Below, piece after piece: positions 1 to 7,955 of a DNA stretch of 12,030 bases; position 1 is the stretch's first letter; every line of letters begins with the position of its first letter. The notes below the pieces were generated by a model. It ran no database searches. It saw only the letters and a list, made by a program, of their open reading frames with translations, and was not told where the DNA came from. The position numbers and the translations under genes are program-made. Where the stretch lies: positions 1 to 12,030 of the forward strand of contig PITI01000468.1 in NCBI GenBank assembly GCA_004325065.1. The letters are read 5' to 3'. This DNA is from Hamiltosporidium magnivora. Its lineage: Eukaryota > Microsporidia > Dubosqiidae.

Positions 1-419
1 TTTTTTTTGCAACCCCTTCAAAATAAAAAATATTTGTTAGTTTACAAGTCGAAAGCAAGCATTGACTCAGAATATAGAAATGGAAGTTTTTTAGGAAAAT
101 CGACTTTAAACTTAGAATATTTATTTCTAATAAAGCATAACATATTTATTTTTATTTATTTTCTTTAGGGAAGAATACATAATCACATTAAAAACTATCT
201 GTTTGGCAACGATTAGGTGAAATTGGTTTAATAACCATTGTGAGGATTTAGTGGGATGAAATTAGATTTATTTTCGTTGTTCCATAGGAATTTCTGAAAG
301 GGATGGTCTGTAAAATTATGAAAGAATTTTTGCAAATTTATTTTGTAGTTTTTTATGTAATTAGATTGGAACCACTACAAAACTTGTAGGTAATTGCCAT
401 GTAAAAATATAAAAACCTC

Positions 420-780
420 TTTGCTCACTCAGGTTGAAAACTTAGCGCCATTGAGGTACAAAAAACACACAATTTTAAAGGACCGGAATGTTAAGTAGCT
501 ACCTATACCTGTTGATAGCATGGAAACACATAAATGGAGTCTGTGTAAGTCGCCGAGATATATCTTAGCTAAAAATATGTCTGGTTTAAGTGTAGAGTAA
601 TTGGGAATGCTGCATAATCCTGGGGAGCTCATAAATGGTTAAACCTACGAACACACTTCCGATAAAGGACATTTACAAACACTGAGTAAATGTTTTGCCC
701 ATTAATTGGTTTATACACACTTTTTAGATGAAAGTATTTTAGATGTGGGTATTGTAGGAGGCTATCTATGGAGTGTTAGT
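420..780. other. GC-elevated noncoding block, candidate structured RNA or decayed repeat
   Basis: Hand counts per 60 bases from 421 to 780 give about 23, 24, 21, 27, 19 and 20 G+C, against about 10-16 in neighbouring AT-rich DNA. In very AT-rich genomes such islands without ORFs are often structured RNA genes or remnants of transferred or repeated DNA. Small potential stems are visible, for example ACACA/TGTGT around 525-547 and GATATA/TATGTC around 556-581. No family signature was recognised, so the identity and even the strand are unknown. The compositional contrast is observed; the RNA idea is inference. Confidence 0.35.
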
Positions 781-1020
781 GTCGTAGTTTTTTATTTTAA
801 ATCTAGAACTTGGTTTATGCCATGGAAAATATAAAATACCATTCTTTTAAAAAAAGATTTCTATTTTTGAATCAATAAAAAGTTTTATGAACTAATCATT
901 TTATTACAATTTCAATTGTAAATTATCTAAATAACGCATCCGCTAAAATGATAATCGTTAAGCAGGTCTCAGCTCTTCAATGGTAATAAATAGTATTACT
1001 TTGCTTTTCTAGTACTATTA

Positions 1021-1053
1021 TATCTACTTTATATCTACTTTATATCTACTTTA
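1021..1053. repeat. 11-bp tandem repeat, three exact copies
   Basis: The unit TATCTACTTTA occurs three times head to tail without mismatch, followed by a partial fourth copy (TAT). It lies about 215 bp upstream of the ATG of the Trp-repeat gene. It is most likely replication slippage in AT-rich DNA; a regulatory role is possible but not shown. Confidence 0.9.
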
Positions 1054-1260
1054 TATTTTGTTGTATTTAATTGTAACCAGGTGTGCTGAAAAAGACAAGA
1101 CATAAAAATTTAAACAACTGTTAAAATCACTGTGTTTGGTTTTCTATATTAAACAATTGAATCTTTATATTTGTAGTCATTTGAAACCAAAATTAAATAT
1201 ATCTTTAAAAAATTATAAAAATATTTTTGGTTTTTATTAACTATTTTCTTAAAATATTTG

Positions 1261-1264
1261 CCCC
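1261..1264 (+). promoter_or_regulatory. C-rich start signal (CCCC) just upstream of an ATG
   Basis: Four C residues sit in otherwise almost pure AT sequence, four bases before the ATG at 1269. Microsporidian genes are known to carry CCC-like motifs immediately upstream of the translation start, associated with transcription initiation a few bases from the ATG. The motif decides the start: the frame is open further upstream only to a TTG at 1227, which would place the motif inside the coding region. Confidence 0.6.
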
Positions 1265-1268
1265 TCAT

Positions 1269-1928
1269 ATGTCACACAACAATTCTAAAGATAGTTGGTC
1301 TGATTATAATTTTAAAAGTAGCGAGAATAAATCAGAAATAAAACCAGAAAAACGGAAAATAAGTGAAACTATAGATAAAAATATTTTTGAGCAAAAGCAA
1401 TCTGACAAAGGTGATAATAACGATTGGTCTACTGGTGCTACATATTCTAGTTGGGATGTAAATAAATCTTCTTCTAAAGATACAGAAAAGGAAGCAAATA
1501 CTTGTAATGATTGGTCTGTTGATGCCCAACTTATAAATGAAAAAATTTCTGAGTATTCGCAACAGGAAGGTACTTCTACTGGGTGGAATACTGATCAAGG
1601 ATGGAGTACTAATCAAAACACTGATTGGAATACAAATCAGAATACTGGCTGGGATTCAAATCAACCTACAGATTGGAATACAAACCAACCTACAGATTGG
1701 AATACAAACCAAGCAACTGGTTGGAATACAGACGAAAAAAATGAATATCAAAATACTGAACAGTCTTGGGACATAAACCATAATATCTCAATGCACGTTA
1801 ATCCTTCAAATGAATGGGCTATTCATTCTACAAAAACACTTCTCAGTGTAAGAAAATACAAATTGGACATAAAAAGTATTTACGATGGCGAAAAACTTCT
1901 TACTGAAGGAAAGAAAAAAAATGAATAA
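1269..1928 (+). CDS. Trp-rich octapeptide-repeat protein, disordered, function unknown
   Basis: The product has 219 residues and I do not recognise it by name. It is hydrophilic and probably disordered, rich in Asn, Ser, Thr, Asp, Lys and Gln, with no membrane segment or signal peptide from this start. It has 13 tryptophans (6%), far above normal. Isolated DW/SW motifs occur at W10, W53, W62 and W82. A regular array follows with W106, W112, then every eight residues at W120, W128, W136, W144 and W152, in the pattern (G/D)W-(N/S/D)-(T/S)-(N/D)-(Q/E)-x-(T/N). Two further Trp lie at W167 and W183. A basic cluster, KPEKRK, at 25-30 could be a nuclear signal. The C-terminal 35 residues are basic and more ordered-looking. 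Layout resembles GW/WG Argonaute-binding proteins, and more loosely the Trp-containing repeats of fungal Spt5 tails; this is inference only. The ATG at 1269 is chosen because CCCC precedes it. The stop codon lies inside AATAAA. Confidence 0.75.
   Translation: MSHNNSKDSWSDYNFKSSENKSEIKPEKRKISETIDKNIFEQKQSDKGDNNDWSTGATYSSWDVNKSSSKDTEKEANTCNDWSVDAQLINEKISEYSQQEGTSTGWNTDQGWSTNQNTDWNTNQNTGWDSNQPTDWNTNQPTDWNTNQATGWNTDEKNEYQNTEQSWDINHNISMHVNPSNEWAIHSTKTLLSVRKYKLDIKSIYDGEKLLTEGKKKNE
1581..1742 (+). repeat. 24-bp coding tandem repeat (eight-residue Trp units)
   Basis: The repeat encodes residues 105-158 of the Trp-rich protein. Periodicity is 24 bp from about 1620 on, after an initial shorter 18-bp spacing. 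Two neighbouring units (1662-1685 and 1686-1709) are identical at the DNA level, so the array has expanded recently. Other units differ both at silent sites and at the variable positions Q/P/A and G/D, while the Trp codon is kept in every unit. The unvarying Trp suggests selection on it. Confidence 0.9.
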
Positions 1929-1929
1929 A
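1924..1929 (+). promoter_or_regulatory. AATAAA polyadenylation-like signal overlapping the stop codon
   Basis: AATAAA begins in the last sense codon and includes the TAA stop of the Trp-repeat gene. A second AATAAA lies at 1948-1953. Short 3' ends with signals at or near the stop are usual in microsporidia. In DNA this AT-rich the hexamer also arises by chance. Confidence 0.4.
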
Positions 1930-2413
1930 AAATAATATTTTAAAATCAATAAAACTATCATTCAAACGAAATGTATTTACTAAAAAAATACAAGCAAACA
2001 AACATTAAATGTTTAAACGGATTTCCAAGTATAAAAACTTTAAAAAAAATTTAGTATCAGATTTAATGAAATCTATTATTTCAAATAAATTTGTTAAAAT
2101 GACTTATTAAAATTATATTTTTAATTAGAAAAATATTTGTGTAATTTATAATAAATCTTGTACTAGAGAGATCAAGGATCACGATTAAAAATAAAAATTT
2201 AAAAACGAATATTTAAGCGTTTAAAATTTATTGCCGTTAAGTAAACTTTATTGTAATAAAACTTTTTGTTTAAAAATTTATATTTCTTTAATGTATGTTG
2301 TATAATCTTACAAATTTAATCTAAAAAGGTAAAAATTTTATATTAAAATTTCCAATTTCTAAATGTTTTTTTTACCAAATTTAATAGAAACGTGTAAAAA
2401 TTTTATTTAAATT
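1929..2413. other. Convergent intergenic region
   Basis: This 485-bp stretch lies between two convergent genes and should hold only their 3' ends. It is almost pure AT, apart from a short patch with GATC repeats around 2160-2185. No ORF, RNA gene or mobile element is visible. Confidence 0.6.
2402..2407 (-). promoter_or_regulatory. AATAAA polyadenylation-like signal for the 305-residue protein gene
   Basis: TTTATT on the plus strand reads AATAAA on the minus strand, seven bases beyond the TAA stop at 2414-2416. Position and strand fit a microsporidian poly(A) signal. A chance match is possible in this composition. Confidence 0.4.
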
Positions 2414-3331
2414 TTATATTTCTTTGAATATTAATCGATAATTACCGTAACAGCATTCGATTATGGTATCTTTAAGTTTGCATTCCATAAATTCATTTCT
2501 TTTAAGAATTTTGTTTATCAAAAATACAAAATCGTTTTTTTGATTTTCATCGGTGAGAAAATTTATAAAATAATTTTTTGAGAGACAAACTTTGAAATAT
2601 TTAATTTCTTGTTCAGAGTATCTAGAATTTAAAAGAGAAATGAGTTTTGAAGTAGAAAGGTTGTAATTGTTAAGTACTCTGCGTATATTACACAGTTCCT
2701 GTATATACGCATCTAAATATATTAGATACGACGGATCTAACAAAAAATTTTGTTTATTTTTTATCTGACTATCTAAATACAAAGAAGTATTGTTGTTTCC
2801 TTTTATAGGTAATACGTCTTCCTTATAAAGAAAATTATTAATTACTTCTTCACAGCAACAAAGAACAATTTTACGACTTTCATAATTATCTAACGGATCG
2901 TAATTATATTGCAAATTCAATAAAACATTTATATGTCGTGATGGAAGAAAATTATTTTGACTTATAATCATCTTGGAAGTTTGTAATATAAAGTTTATAA
3001 AGAGTGATCGTGCCTTAAGAAAAAATTCTCTATTTTTATGATTTTTTACAACTTGCAATATTTTCTGTATTTTTTTAGAATTATTGAATTTAAAATATGT
3101 CTGTAAATTATTTAAAATAAATGTTTCTGTTTCATTATCTATAAATTCTGTATTTTCACTAATTTGTATGTACATATTTAGAGCTGCCAGTGTATCATTT
3201 TCTATGATGTACTTTTTTAACTGTTCAGATGTTTCTTTTGTAGAGTGTTTGTTTCGTAAAAGACACAGTTTTTGAAGTGTGGTATCGTATTTCTTAAATT
3301 TTTGTAGCAATGTTTCTGTAAAACTTGGCAT
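2414..3331 (-). CDS. Uncharacterised 305-residue protein, predicted mostly helical
   Basis: I do not recognise this protein. It has 305 residues, no obvious signal peptide, no clear membrane segment and no catalytic or zinc-binding motif. The sequence is a succession of amphipathic, Leu/Ile/Asn/Lys-rich segments that look helical, for example around residues 5-60, 85-125, 205-250 and 255-280, which suggests an all-alpha scaffold. Cysteines cluster as CCCE near the middle (about 158-161) and ECCY near the end, but no CxxC spacing is present. It is probably a genuine gene: the ORF is long for this AT content, residue usage is balanced, ACC lies directly before the ATG on the minus strand, and AATAAA follows the stop. 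It converges with the Trp-repeat gene. It may be a fast-evolving homologue of a known eukaryotic protein or lineage-specific; I cannot tell which. Confidence 0.75.
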   Translation of the reverse strand: MPSFTETLLQKFKKYDTTLQKLCLLRNKHSTKETSEQLKKYIIENDTLAALNMYIQISENTEFIDNETETFILNNLQTYFKFNNSKKIQKILQVVKNHKNREFFLKARSLFINFILQTSKMIISQNNFLPSRHINVLLNLQYNYDPLDNYESRKIVLCCCEEVINNFLYKEDVLPIKGNNNTSLYLDSQIKNKQNFLLDPSYLIYLDAYIQELCNIRRVLNNYNLSTSKLISLLNSRYSEQEIKYFKVCLSKNYFINFLTDENQKNDFVFLINKILKRNEFMECKLKDTIIECCYGNYRLIFKEI

Positions 3332-3985
3332 GGTAAAAAAAGGAAGAAGATATTTGTATAAAATGTAAAGGAGAATTTTCGATTCTTTTTAAAATTATTG
3401 GTTACTGTAAAAATACGATAAGATTATTCGAAGATAAGAAACGGGACAAAATTTTCTTTTTTTTATTATTTGTTCTTGAAATAGGAGAATTTCTTTATAA
3501 AGAAATTATATTTTCTTAGAATATATATAGAATTGAAAAATTTGATGTAAAACAAAGATTATGAATCGAGTTTAATAAATAATTTAGTATAAAGAAAATG
3601 AAGGTTATGAAGAATGGGGAATGAAGATTTATTTGGTCAAAATATTTCATTTTAATAAAATTCTATAATTTAACCAATTAAATTAATTCTTTTAAAAAAA
3701 ATAAATGAATTAACAATTTTTTATTTAACATATACCATCGCTAGACTTAAATCCAATATGTTCACAATTGTTTTTATTATCATAAAATACCATCTCAGAT
3801 GCTCAAATTGAATCGGTATTTTAATATCCACAGTTTTAATTCTTTTAACTCCAATGACTTAAATAAAAACTAATAAAACTCATTTACTCCACAACCGATA
3901 CTTCAGACTCTTCAAATTTGCTTATTTCGCCGCCAAAAGTATAATATATCTTCAAAAAAATGCAATATAGTTTTAAATAATACAA
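3332..3985. other. Intergenic region between two minus-strand genes
   Basis: This 654-bp gap holds the promoter of the 305-residue protein gene, with ACC abutting its ATG (3332-3334 on the plus strand), and the 3' end of the ATPase gene. It is AT-rich. The only structure I see is the palindrome at 3488-3507. No ORF or RNA gene was recognised. Confidence 0.6.
3488..3507. repeat. Perfect 20-bp palindrome
   Basis: AATTTCTTTATAAAGAAATT reads the same on both strands with no spacer. It lies about 160 bp upstream of the ATG at 3331. It could bind a dimeric regulator or extrude as a hairpin, but AT-rich DNA yields long palindromes more readily than balanced DNA. No function is assigned. Confidence 0.8.
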
Positions 3986-6900
3986 CTACAAGTTCTTTGA
4001 GCCGTACATATTATAATTTTTTCTTATATATTTTCTAATATTGTCCCAAATGAGTATAATGAATCCAAATAAAACAGGAAAAACAAACGGTAAAAAAGAT
4101 ACAGGTCTGGACAAAAGTAGGTAATTAAATGCAGGAATATAAAGTATTGAAATACCAAATAAAAGACCGATAAGCGTACCATAAATAGGTAGCATATTTC
4201 TAAATGTACTTATACCGAAATATTCATTTTTTCTTTTACAAGTTAACAGATTGAATGCTTGTGATATTAAAATACTAAAGAAATAGGAACTCTGTGCTCT
4301 GTAAAGAATATCAAGTTGAACTTCTGAATTTAAAGAAATACCGTTTTCTAAAAATATATTTTTACTTTCCAGTTTGAAGTAATCCTGAGAGGACATAAAG
4401 AAATATGTTATTGGAACGTTTGATAAGTATAGAGTTATAAAGAATGAAGTCAAACATCCTAGTGTAATAAGAGTGCCTGCTTCTAAATATGCCCAGGATA
4501 AAAGATCGATGTCACATAATGTTTCACCGGTTTCTTTTTTTAAAAAAATGTTTTTTATTTTTCTAAAAAAAGAAAAAAGAAAAACTTTTTCTGCTAAAAT
4601 ATTTCTTCTAACTAATAAAGAAGGTTCGGTGTTTATTTCTAGGATTGTATTGGGATTGTTGGAGGCTTCTGGATTTGTATCACTGATATCAGTGTTTTTA
4701 TTATTTAATGTATTGGCGGTGGTTGTGTTGTTTATATTGTCTATATTCCTAGTAAGTAATTTTCTTGGTGGATCGTGCATTAGATTACCTTCTGGTGGTT
4801 CAAAAGCCAGAGAAACAGCAGGTAAAAATTCAGTAAATAAATCTATAAGCATAAGTAGTAACGAGGACATGGGAGAAGGAACACCAAATGCCACAAATAA
4901 TAGGAAAGGAATAACTTGTGGTGTAATGTGTGACAAAATGTAACGAATGCTCTTTTTTAGATTTGAAAAAATGAGTCTTCCTTCTAATACGCCGTTTACG
5001 ATTGAAGGAAAATTGTCATCTAAAATAATCATTTTGGCTGCTTCTTTAGAAACATCACTCGCCGTTTTATTCATAGAAATACCAAGGTGGGCTTTTTTCA
5101 ATGCTGGGCTATCATTAACTCCATCACCACTTACACCAACAATATGTCCTTTTTCTTGAAATTTTTCAACTATTTTTAATTTTTGTTTTGGTGATGTTCT
5201 GGCAAATATAATTTCTCGTTTTGAAAGAATTATGTTCCAATCTCTATCAGATAAATCGTCTATTTCTGTTCCACTTATTATTTCTACATCGTATTGATCT
5301 TCTTTCACATCTTTGATTGGAATATTTAAAAGTGAAGCAGCTTGTTCTTTTGTTTTTCCTGAAACTAACGTTATTTTTCTTGCGATCGACTCTGCCGTTA
5401 AATGATGGTCACCTGTAACCATTACTACTTGAATACCGGCTTTTCTTAATTGTGTTATGGCGTCCTTGACACCTTTTTTTGGTGGATCTAAAATACCGAT
5501 TGTGCATAGAAAAGTAAGATCCTTAGGATTTATTCCAAAATTGTGTTTGTTTAAATTAACAGATAAATCGTTTGTATTGTCATTATTTGCACTTTTCTTT
5601 ACTTTTTTCATTTTACTTAAATATTCCTTCTTATTTATTATTTTATATGCCATTCCAATAACTCTGTGTCCATTCGATGCAAAATCATCGTATTTCTTAT
5701 AAAAGGTATTTTTAAATTCATCATTTATTTTCAAATCAGAATCATTAAATCTTCGATATGAACAATAATTTAATATTCTTTCAGGTGCTCCTTTCATATA
5801 AACAATAAAATTCTCTTCTTCTTCATAAACCACAACATGTAGCTTGGTTTCACTAGAAAATGGAATTTCTCCCAATTTATTTTCTCTTATTCTACTTATG
5901 TCTATAACCAAGTCACTAATTTTATTCATATAATCTAATCCGAAATTCATTAAGGCGGTTTCAGTTGGATCTCCAACAATTTTATTTTTGTTATTTACTT
6001 TTGCATTGTTACACAAACAACAAATTTTTATGAGTTCTTTAAGATTTTTTACATTCAAATTAATACTTTCTAATGTATCACATTCTTCCTTTTTAATAGT
6101 AGAAGTCGTATTTGAGTCAAGATTGCTGATATTTTCTGATTGAATATCATTTTGAATTTCTAAATATCTTTCATTTTTATCTTTTTTACTTTTTGTTTCT
6201 TTAGAATCACTCTTATATTTCAAAATGGAATATGAAGATTCATTGATCCATAAAGTATTACATGCCATTTTTCCTTTTGTGAGAGTGCCTGTTTTATCCG
6301 AAGCAAGTAAACTAATGGATCCTAGGGTTTCGACTGCTCTTAAATCTTTAACTAAAACATTTTTGCTGGCCATTCTCTTGGCTGCGATTACAAGTAAAAT
6401 GGTAACCGTAGCCGGTAATCCTTGTGGTACGAAGGCTATGAAGACACCGATACAAAACGATAAATTATCTACAAAAGTAAATCCATTTATAAGTGCGATA
6501 ATGTAAAATATAAAAGAAGTTATGAATGCGATACATCCAAGTTTTTTGACATAGTCATTAATTTCTTCGGTTAGTTGACTTTTTTCTGATTTTTTATTGA
6601 CAGTAAGATTAGCAATTTTTCCTAAAATTGTATTATTTCCTACTTTTATAACGATTCCTTTTCCCTCGCCAGAAACAACTTCGTTTCCACTAAATACCAA
6701 ATTTGAAGCGTGTAATACGTCTGACTGAGATATTTCTGTATCTTTAAGGACAGGTACGCTTTCGCCTGTGATAGAAGAGTTGTTTACTTTTAGTTCGTTA
6801 CAATATATTAATCTACAATCTGCTCCTACTTTTTCACCAAGTTTAAATAGTAAAATATCGCCTACCACAATTTCGCTTGCGAAGATTTCTTCTTCAACTC

Positions 6901-7435
6901 CATTTCTAATTACTCTTGCTTTTTGTGGTACCAAAGTATTGAAACCTTTGATTATTTCAGCTGCTTTGTATTCTTGATAGAATTCCATCAAAGTATTAAG
7001 AAGACAAACAATAATTATGGTGAAAGATAAGTAAAGATTGAGTATTAGTTTGTTGTTGAGCAGATAAATAGTAAAGGACATAAATGATGCGATAGTTAGT
7101 AAAATATTAAAAGATTGAAAATATATCTTAAAAAATTTTAAACCGACGAAATCTTTTTTGGGTTTAGAAAATGTATTTTCGCCAAAATTTAATTTAGCTG
7201 TTTCAATTTCTTCAGCGGTTCTACCTTTATCGGGATCTACAGTGTATTTTATAAATAATTCTTCTAAAGATATGGTATGTTCATTAGTTTCTTTACTTTG
7301 TGTTTGGCTAATGTGAGAAGTCTGTTCCATAGGAATATGAGTTTTATCCATTTTTGACATTTCTTTATTTGTATTTTCACTTGTTTGCGGAATTGGAATC
7401 ATGGTTTTTTCCGTTTCTTTTGTTGTATGTTTCAT
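3986..7435 (-). CDS. P-type cation ATPase, Na,K-ATPase-like family (type IIC)
   Basis: This is a membrane ATP-driven cation pump of 1149 residues. From the ATG at 7435 it shows an N-terminal cation-ATPase domain (about 55-95), M1-M2 (about 108-150), the actuator TGES (223-226), M3-M4 with PQGLP (337-341), the phosphorylation motif DKTGTLT with Asp380, the nucleotide-binding motifs GDPTET (about 488-493) and KGAPE (548-552), the hinge TGDH (674-677) and GDGVNDSP (770-777). M5-M6 (about 830-878) and M7-M10 (about 980-1130) follow. The LNIP segment, FARTSPKQKL and ALKKAHLGISM are typical of IIC pumps, as is CKRKNE after M8. It is longer than animal alpha subunits (about 1020) through a Lys/Ser-rich insertion in the N domain (about 400-455) and an Asn/Thr-rich insertion in loop 6/7 (about 898-975). 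Several cation-site acids are replaced, so the ion is uncertain. No beta subunit gene is in the window. A TTG at 7447 extends the frame but was rejected as a start. Confidence 0.95.
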   Translation of the reverse strand: MKHTTKETEKTMIPIPQTSENTNKEMSKMDKTHIPMEQTSHISQTQSKETNEHTISLEELFIKYTVDPDKGRTAEEIETAKLNFGENTFSKPKKDFVGLKFFKIYFQSFNILLTIASFMSFTIYLLNNKLILNLYLSFTIIIVCLLNTLMEFYQEYKAAEIIKGFNTLVPQKARVIRNGVEEEIFASEIVVGDILLFKLGEKVGADCRLIYCNELKVNNSSITGESVPVLKDTEISQSDVLHASNLVFSGNEVVSGEGKGIVIKVGNNTILGKIANLTVNKKSEKSQLTEEINDYVKKLGCIAFITSFIFYIIALINGFTFVDNLSFCIGVFIAFVPQGLPATVTILLVIAAKRMASKNVLVKDLRAVETLGSISLLASDKTGTLTKGKMACNTLWINESSYSILKYKSDSKETKSKKDKNERYLEIQNDIQSENISNLDSNTTSTIKKEECDTLESINLNVKNLKELIKICCLCNNAKVNNKNKIVGDPTETALMNFGLDYMNKISDLVIDISRIRENKLGEIPFSSETKLHVVVYEEEENFIVYMKGAPERILNYCSYRRFNDSDLKINDEFKNTFYKKYDDFASNGHRVIGMAYKIINKKEYLSKMKKVKKSANNDNTNDLSVNLNKHNFGINPKDLTFLCTIGILDPPKKGVKDAITQLRKAGIQVVMVTGDHHLTAESIARKITLVSGKTKEQAASLLNIPIKDVKEDQYDVEIISGTEIDDLSDRDWNIILSKREIIFARTSPKQKLKIVEKFQEKGHIVGVSGDGVNDSPALKKAHLGISMNKTASDVSKEAAKMIILDDNFPSIVNGVLEGRLIFSNLKKSIRYILSHITPQVIPFLLFVAFGVPSPMSSLLLMLIDLFTEFLPAVSLAFEPPEGNLMHDPPRKLLTRNIDNINNTTTANTLNNKNTDISDTNPEASNNPNTILEINTEPSLLVRRNILAEKVFLFSFFRKIKNIFLKKETGETLCDIDLLSWAYLEAGTLITLGCLTSFFITLYLSNVPITYFFMSSQDYFKLESKNIFLENGISLNSEVQLDILYRAQSSYFFSILISQAFNLLTCKRKNEYFGISTFRNMLPIYGTLIGLLFGISILYIPAFNYLLLSRPVSFLPFVFPVLFGFIILIWDNIRKYIRKNYNMYGSKNL

Positions 7436-7827
7436 ATTTGTAAACAAAAAAATAAATTATATATTTGACCTCCTTTATTGCAATTAGAACCAAATAGAAC
7501 ATTTCTTAAAAACATAACAAATAATGTTTAAAGTAAATTTTTTAACTTATTATCTATTTATGCACAGTTTATATTGGAACAAATTATATCTATATCTTAG
7601 ATTTATTTATGCATCAAAACATATTTTTTTATCTAATTTAAATATTTTTTAAAAAAAATATGATAAATGATGATAAATAATAAGTAATTATTAAATTTTT
7701 ATAGATTTCGATTGGTCTATGAAGAAATAGAGGAACAAAACAAAAATGACAACTTTTAAAGAATTTAGAATTTATAAGAAAGTCATTTTATTTGAAATTG
7801 ATAGATACACTATAGATAGTTGTATAT

Positions 7828-7854
7828 TAAAATTTTATTGGTTATAAAATTTTA
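7828..7854. repeat. Inverted repeat, 11-bp stem and 5-base loop
   Basis: TAAAATTTTAT and ATAAAATTTTA are exact reverse complements around the loop TGGTT. Each arm also contains a 10-bp palindrome, TAAAATTTTA. It lies far from either flanking gene start (about 390 bp from the ATPase ATG). All stem bases are A or T, so stability is modest. Confidence 0.8.
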
Positions 7855-7955
7855 TGTTTAGTCTTATCAAATAAAAAAAATAATATTATATAAAATATTT
7901 ATCAGATATTAGATCAAATAAAGATACTAAAGAACAAATAAATTATTTAAAAATG

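Larger units (their letters stand above)
1..1268. other. Gene-free 5' region with a GC-elevated block and a short tandem repeat
   Basis: I see no convincing coding region here. The longest open frame is a 67-codon minus-strand stretch (429-632) with no recognisable motif. The region opens with a run of T. Positions about 420-780 are visibly richer in GC (roughly 35-40% by hand count) than the flanks and the other intergenic regions (about 20%). I looked for tRNA, 5S, spliceosomal RNA, SRP RNA, RNase P/MRP RNA and rRNA signature motifs on both strands and recognised none. A small hairpin, TGGTT-TAAT-AACCA, lies at 224-237. The 3' part (about 830-1268) returns to high AT and should hold the promoter of the gene at 1269. 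Confidence 0.6.

Noticed and set aside
301..330. GGATGGTCTG resembling the CR-I element of RNase P RNA
   Set aside because: No matching CR-V (CAGACY or ACAGAA-type) element was found downstream, and no other P-RNA motif.
429..632. 67-codon minus-strand open frame
   Set aside because: Short, no recognisable motif, no C-rich start signal. Such frames are expected by chance in the more GC-rich block.
582..647. A-box-like TGGTTTAAGTG with a weak B-box-like GGTTAAACCTA
   Set aside because: The A-box consensus is degenerate and expected several times by chance; the B box has about three mismatches and no tRNA fold is apparent.
1227..1268. Upstream extension of the Trp-repeat gene to TTG at 1227
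   Set aside because: Non-ATG start is unlikely in a eukaryotic nuclear gene, and the CCCC start motif directly precedes the ATG at 1269.
1201..1268. Possible short 5' intron before the Trp-repeat gene (TTAAC-like branch site)
   Set aside because: No microsporidian-type 5' splice site or upstream exon was found in a suitable position.
4473..4943. 156-codon plus-strand frame inside the ATPase gene, and similar frames at 4947-5159, 5457-5702, 6225-6506 and 6768-6977
   Set aside because: All lie antisense to the strongly supported ATPase coding sequence and show no family features; they are shadows of its codon pattern.
7436..7447. Upstream extension of the ATPase to TTG at 7447
   Set aside because: The first ATG in frame is at 7435; a TTG start would add only four residues and has no support.
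7468..7474. GGAGGTC on the minus strand resembling a bacterial ribosome binding site
   Set aside because: It is 33 or more bases from the ATG and the genome is eukaryotic; most likely chance.
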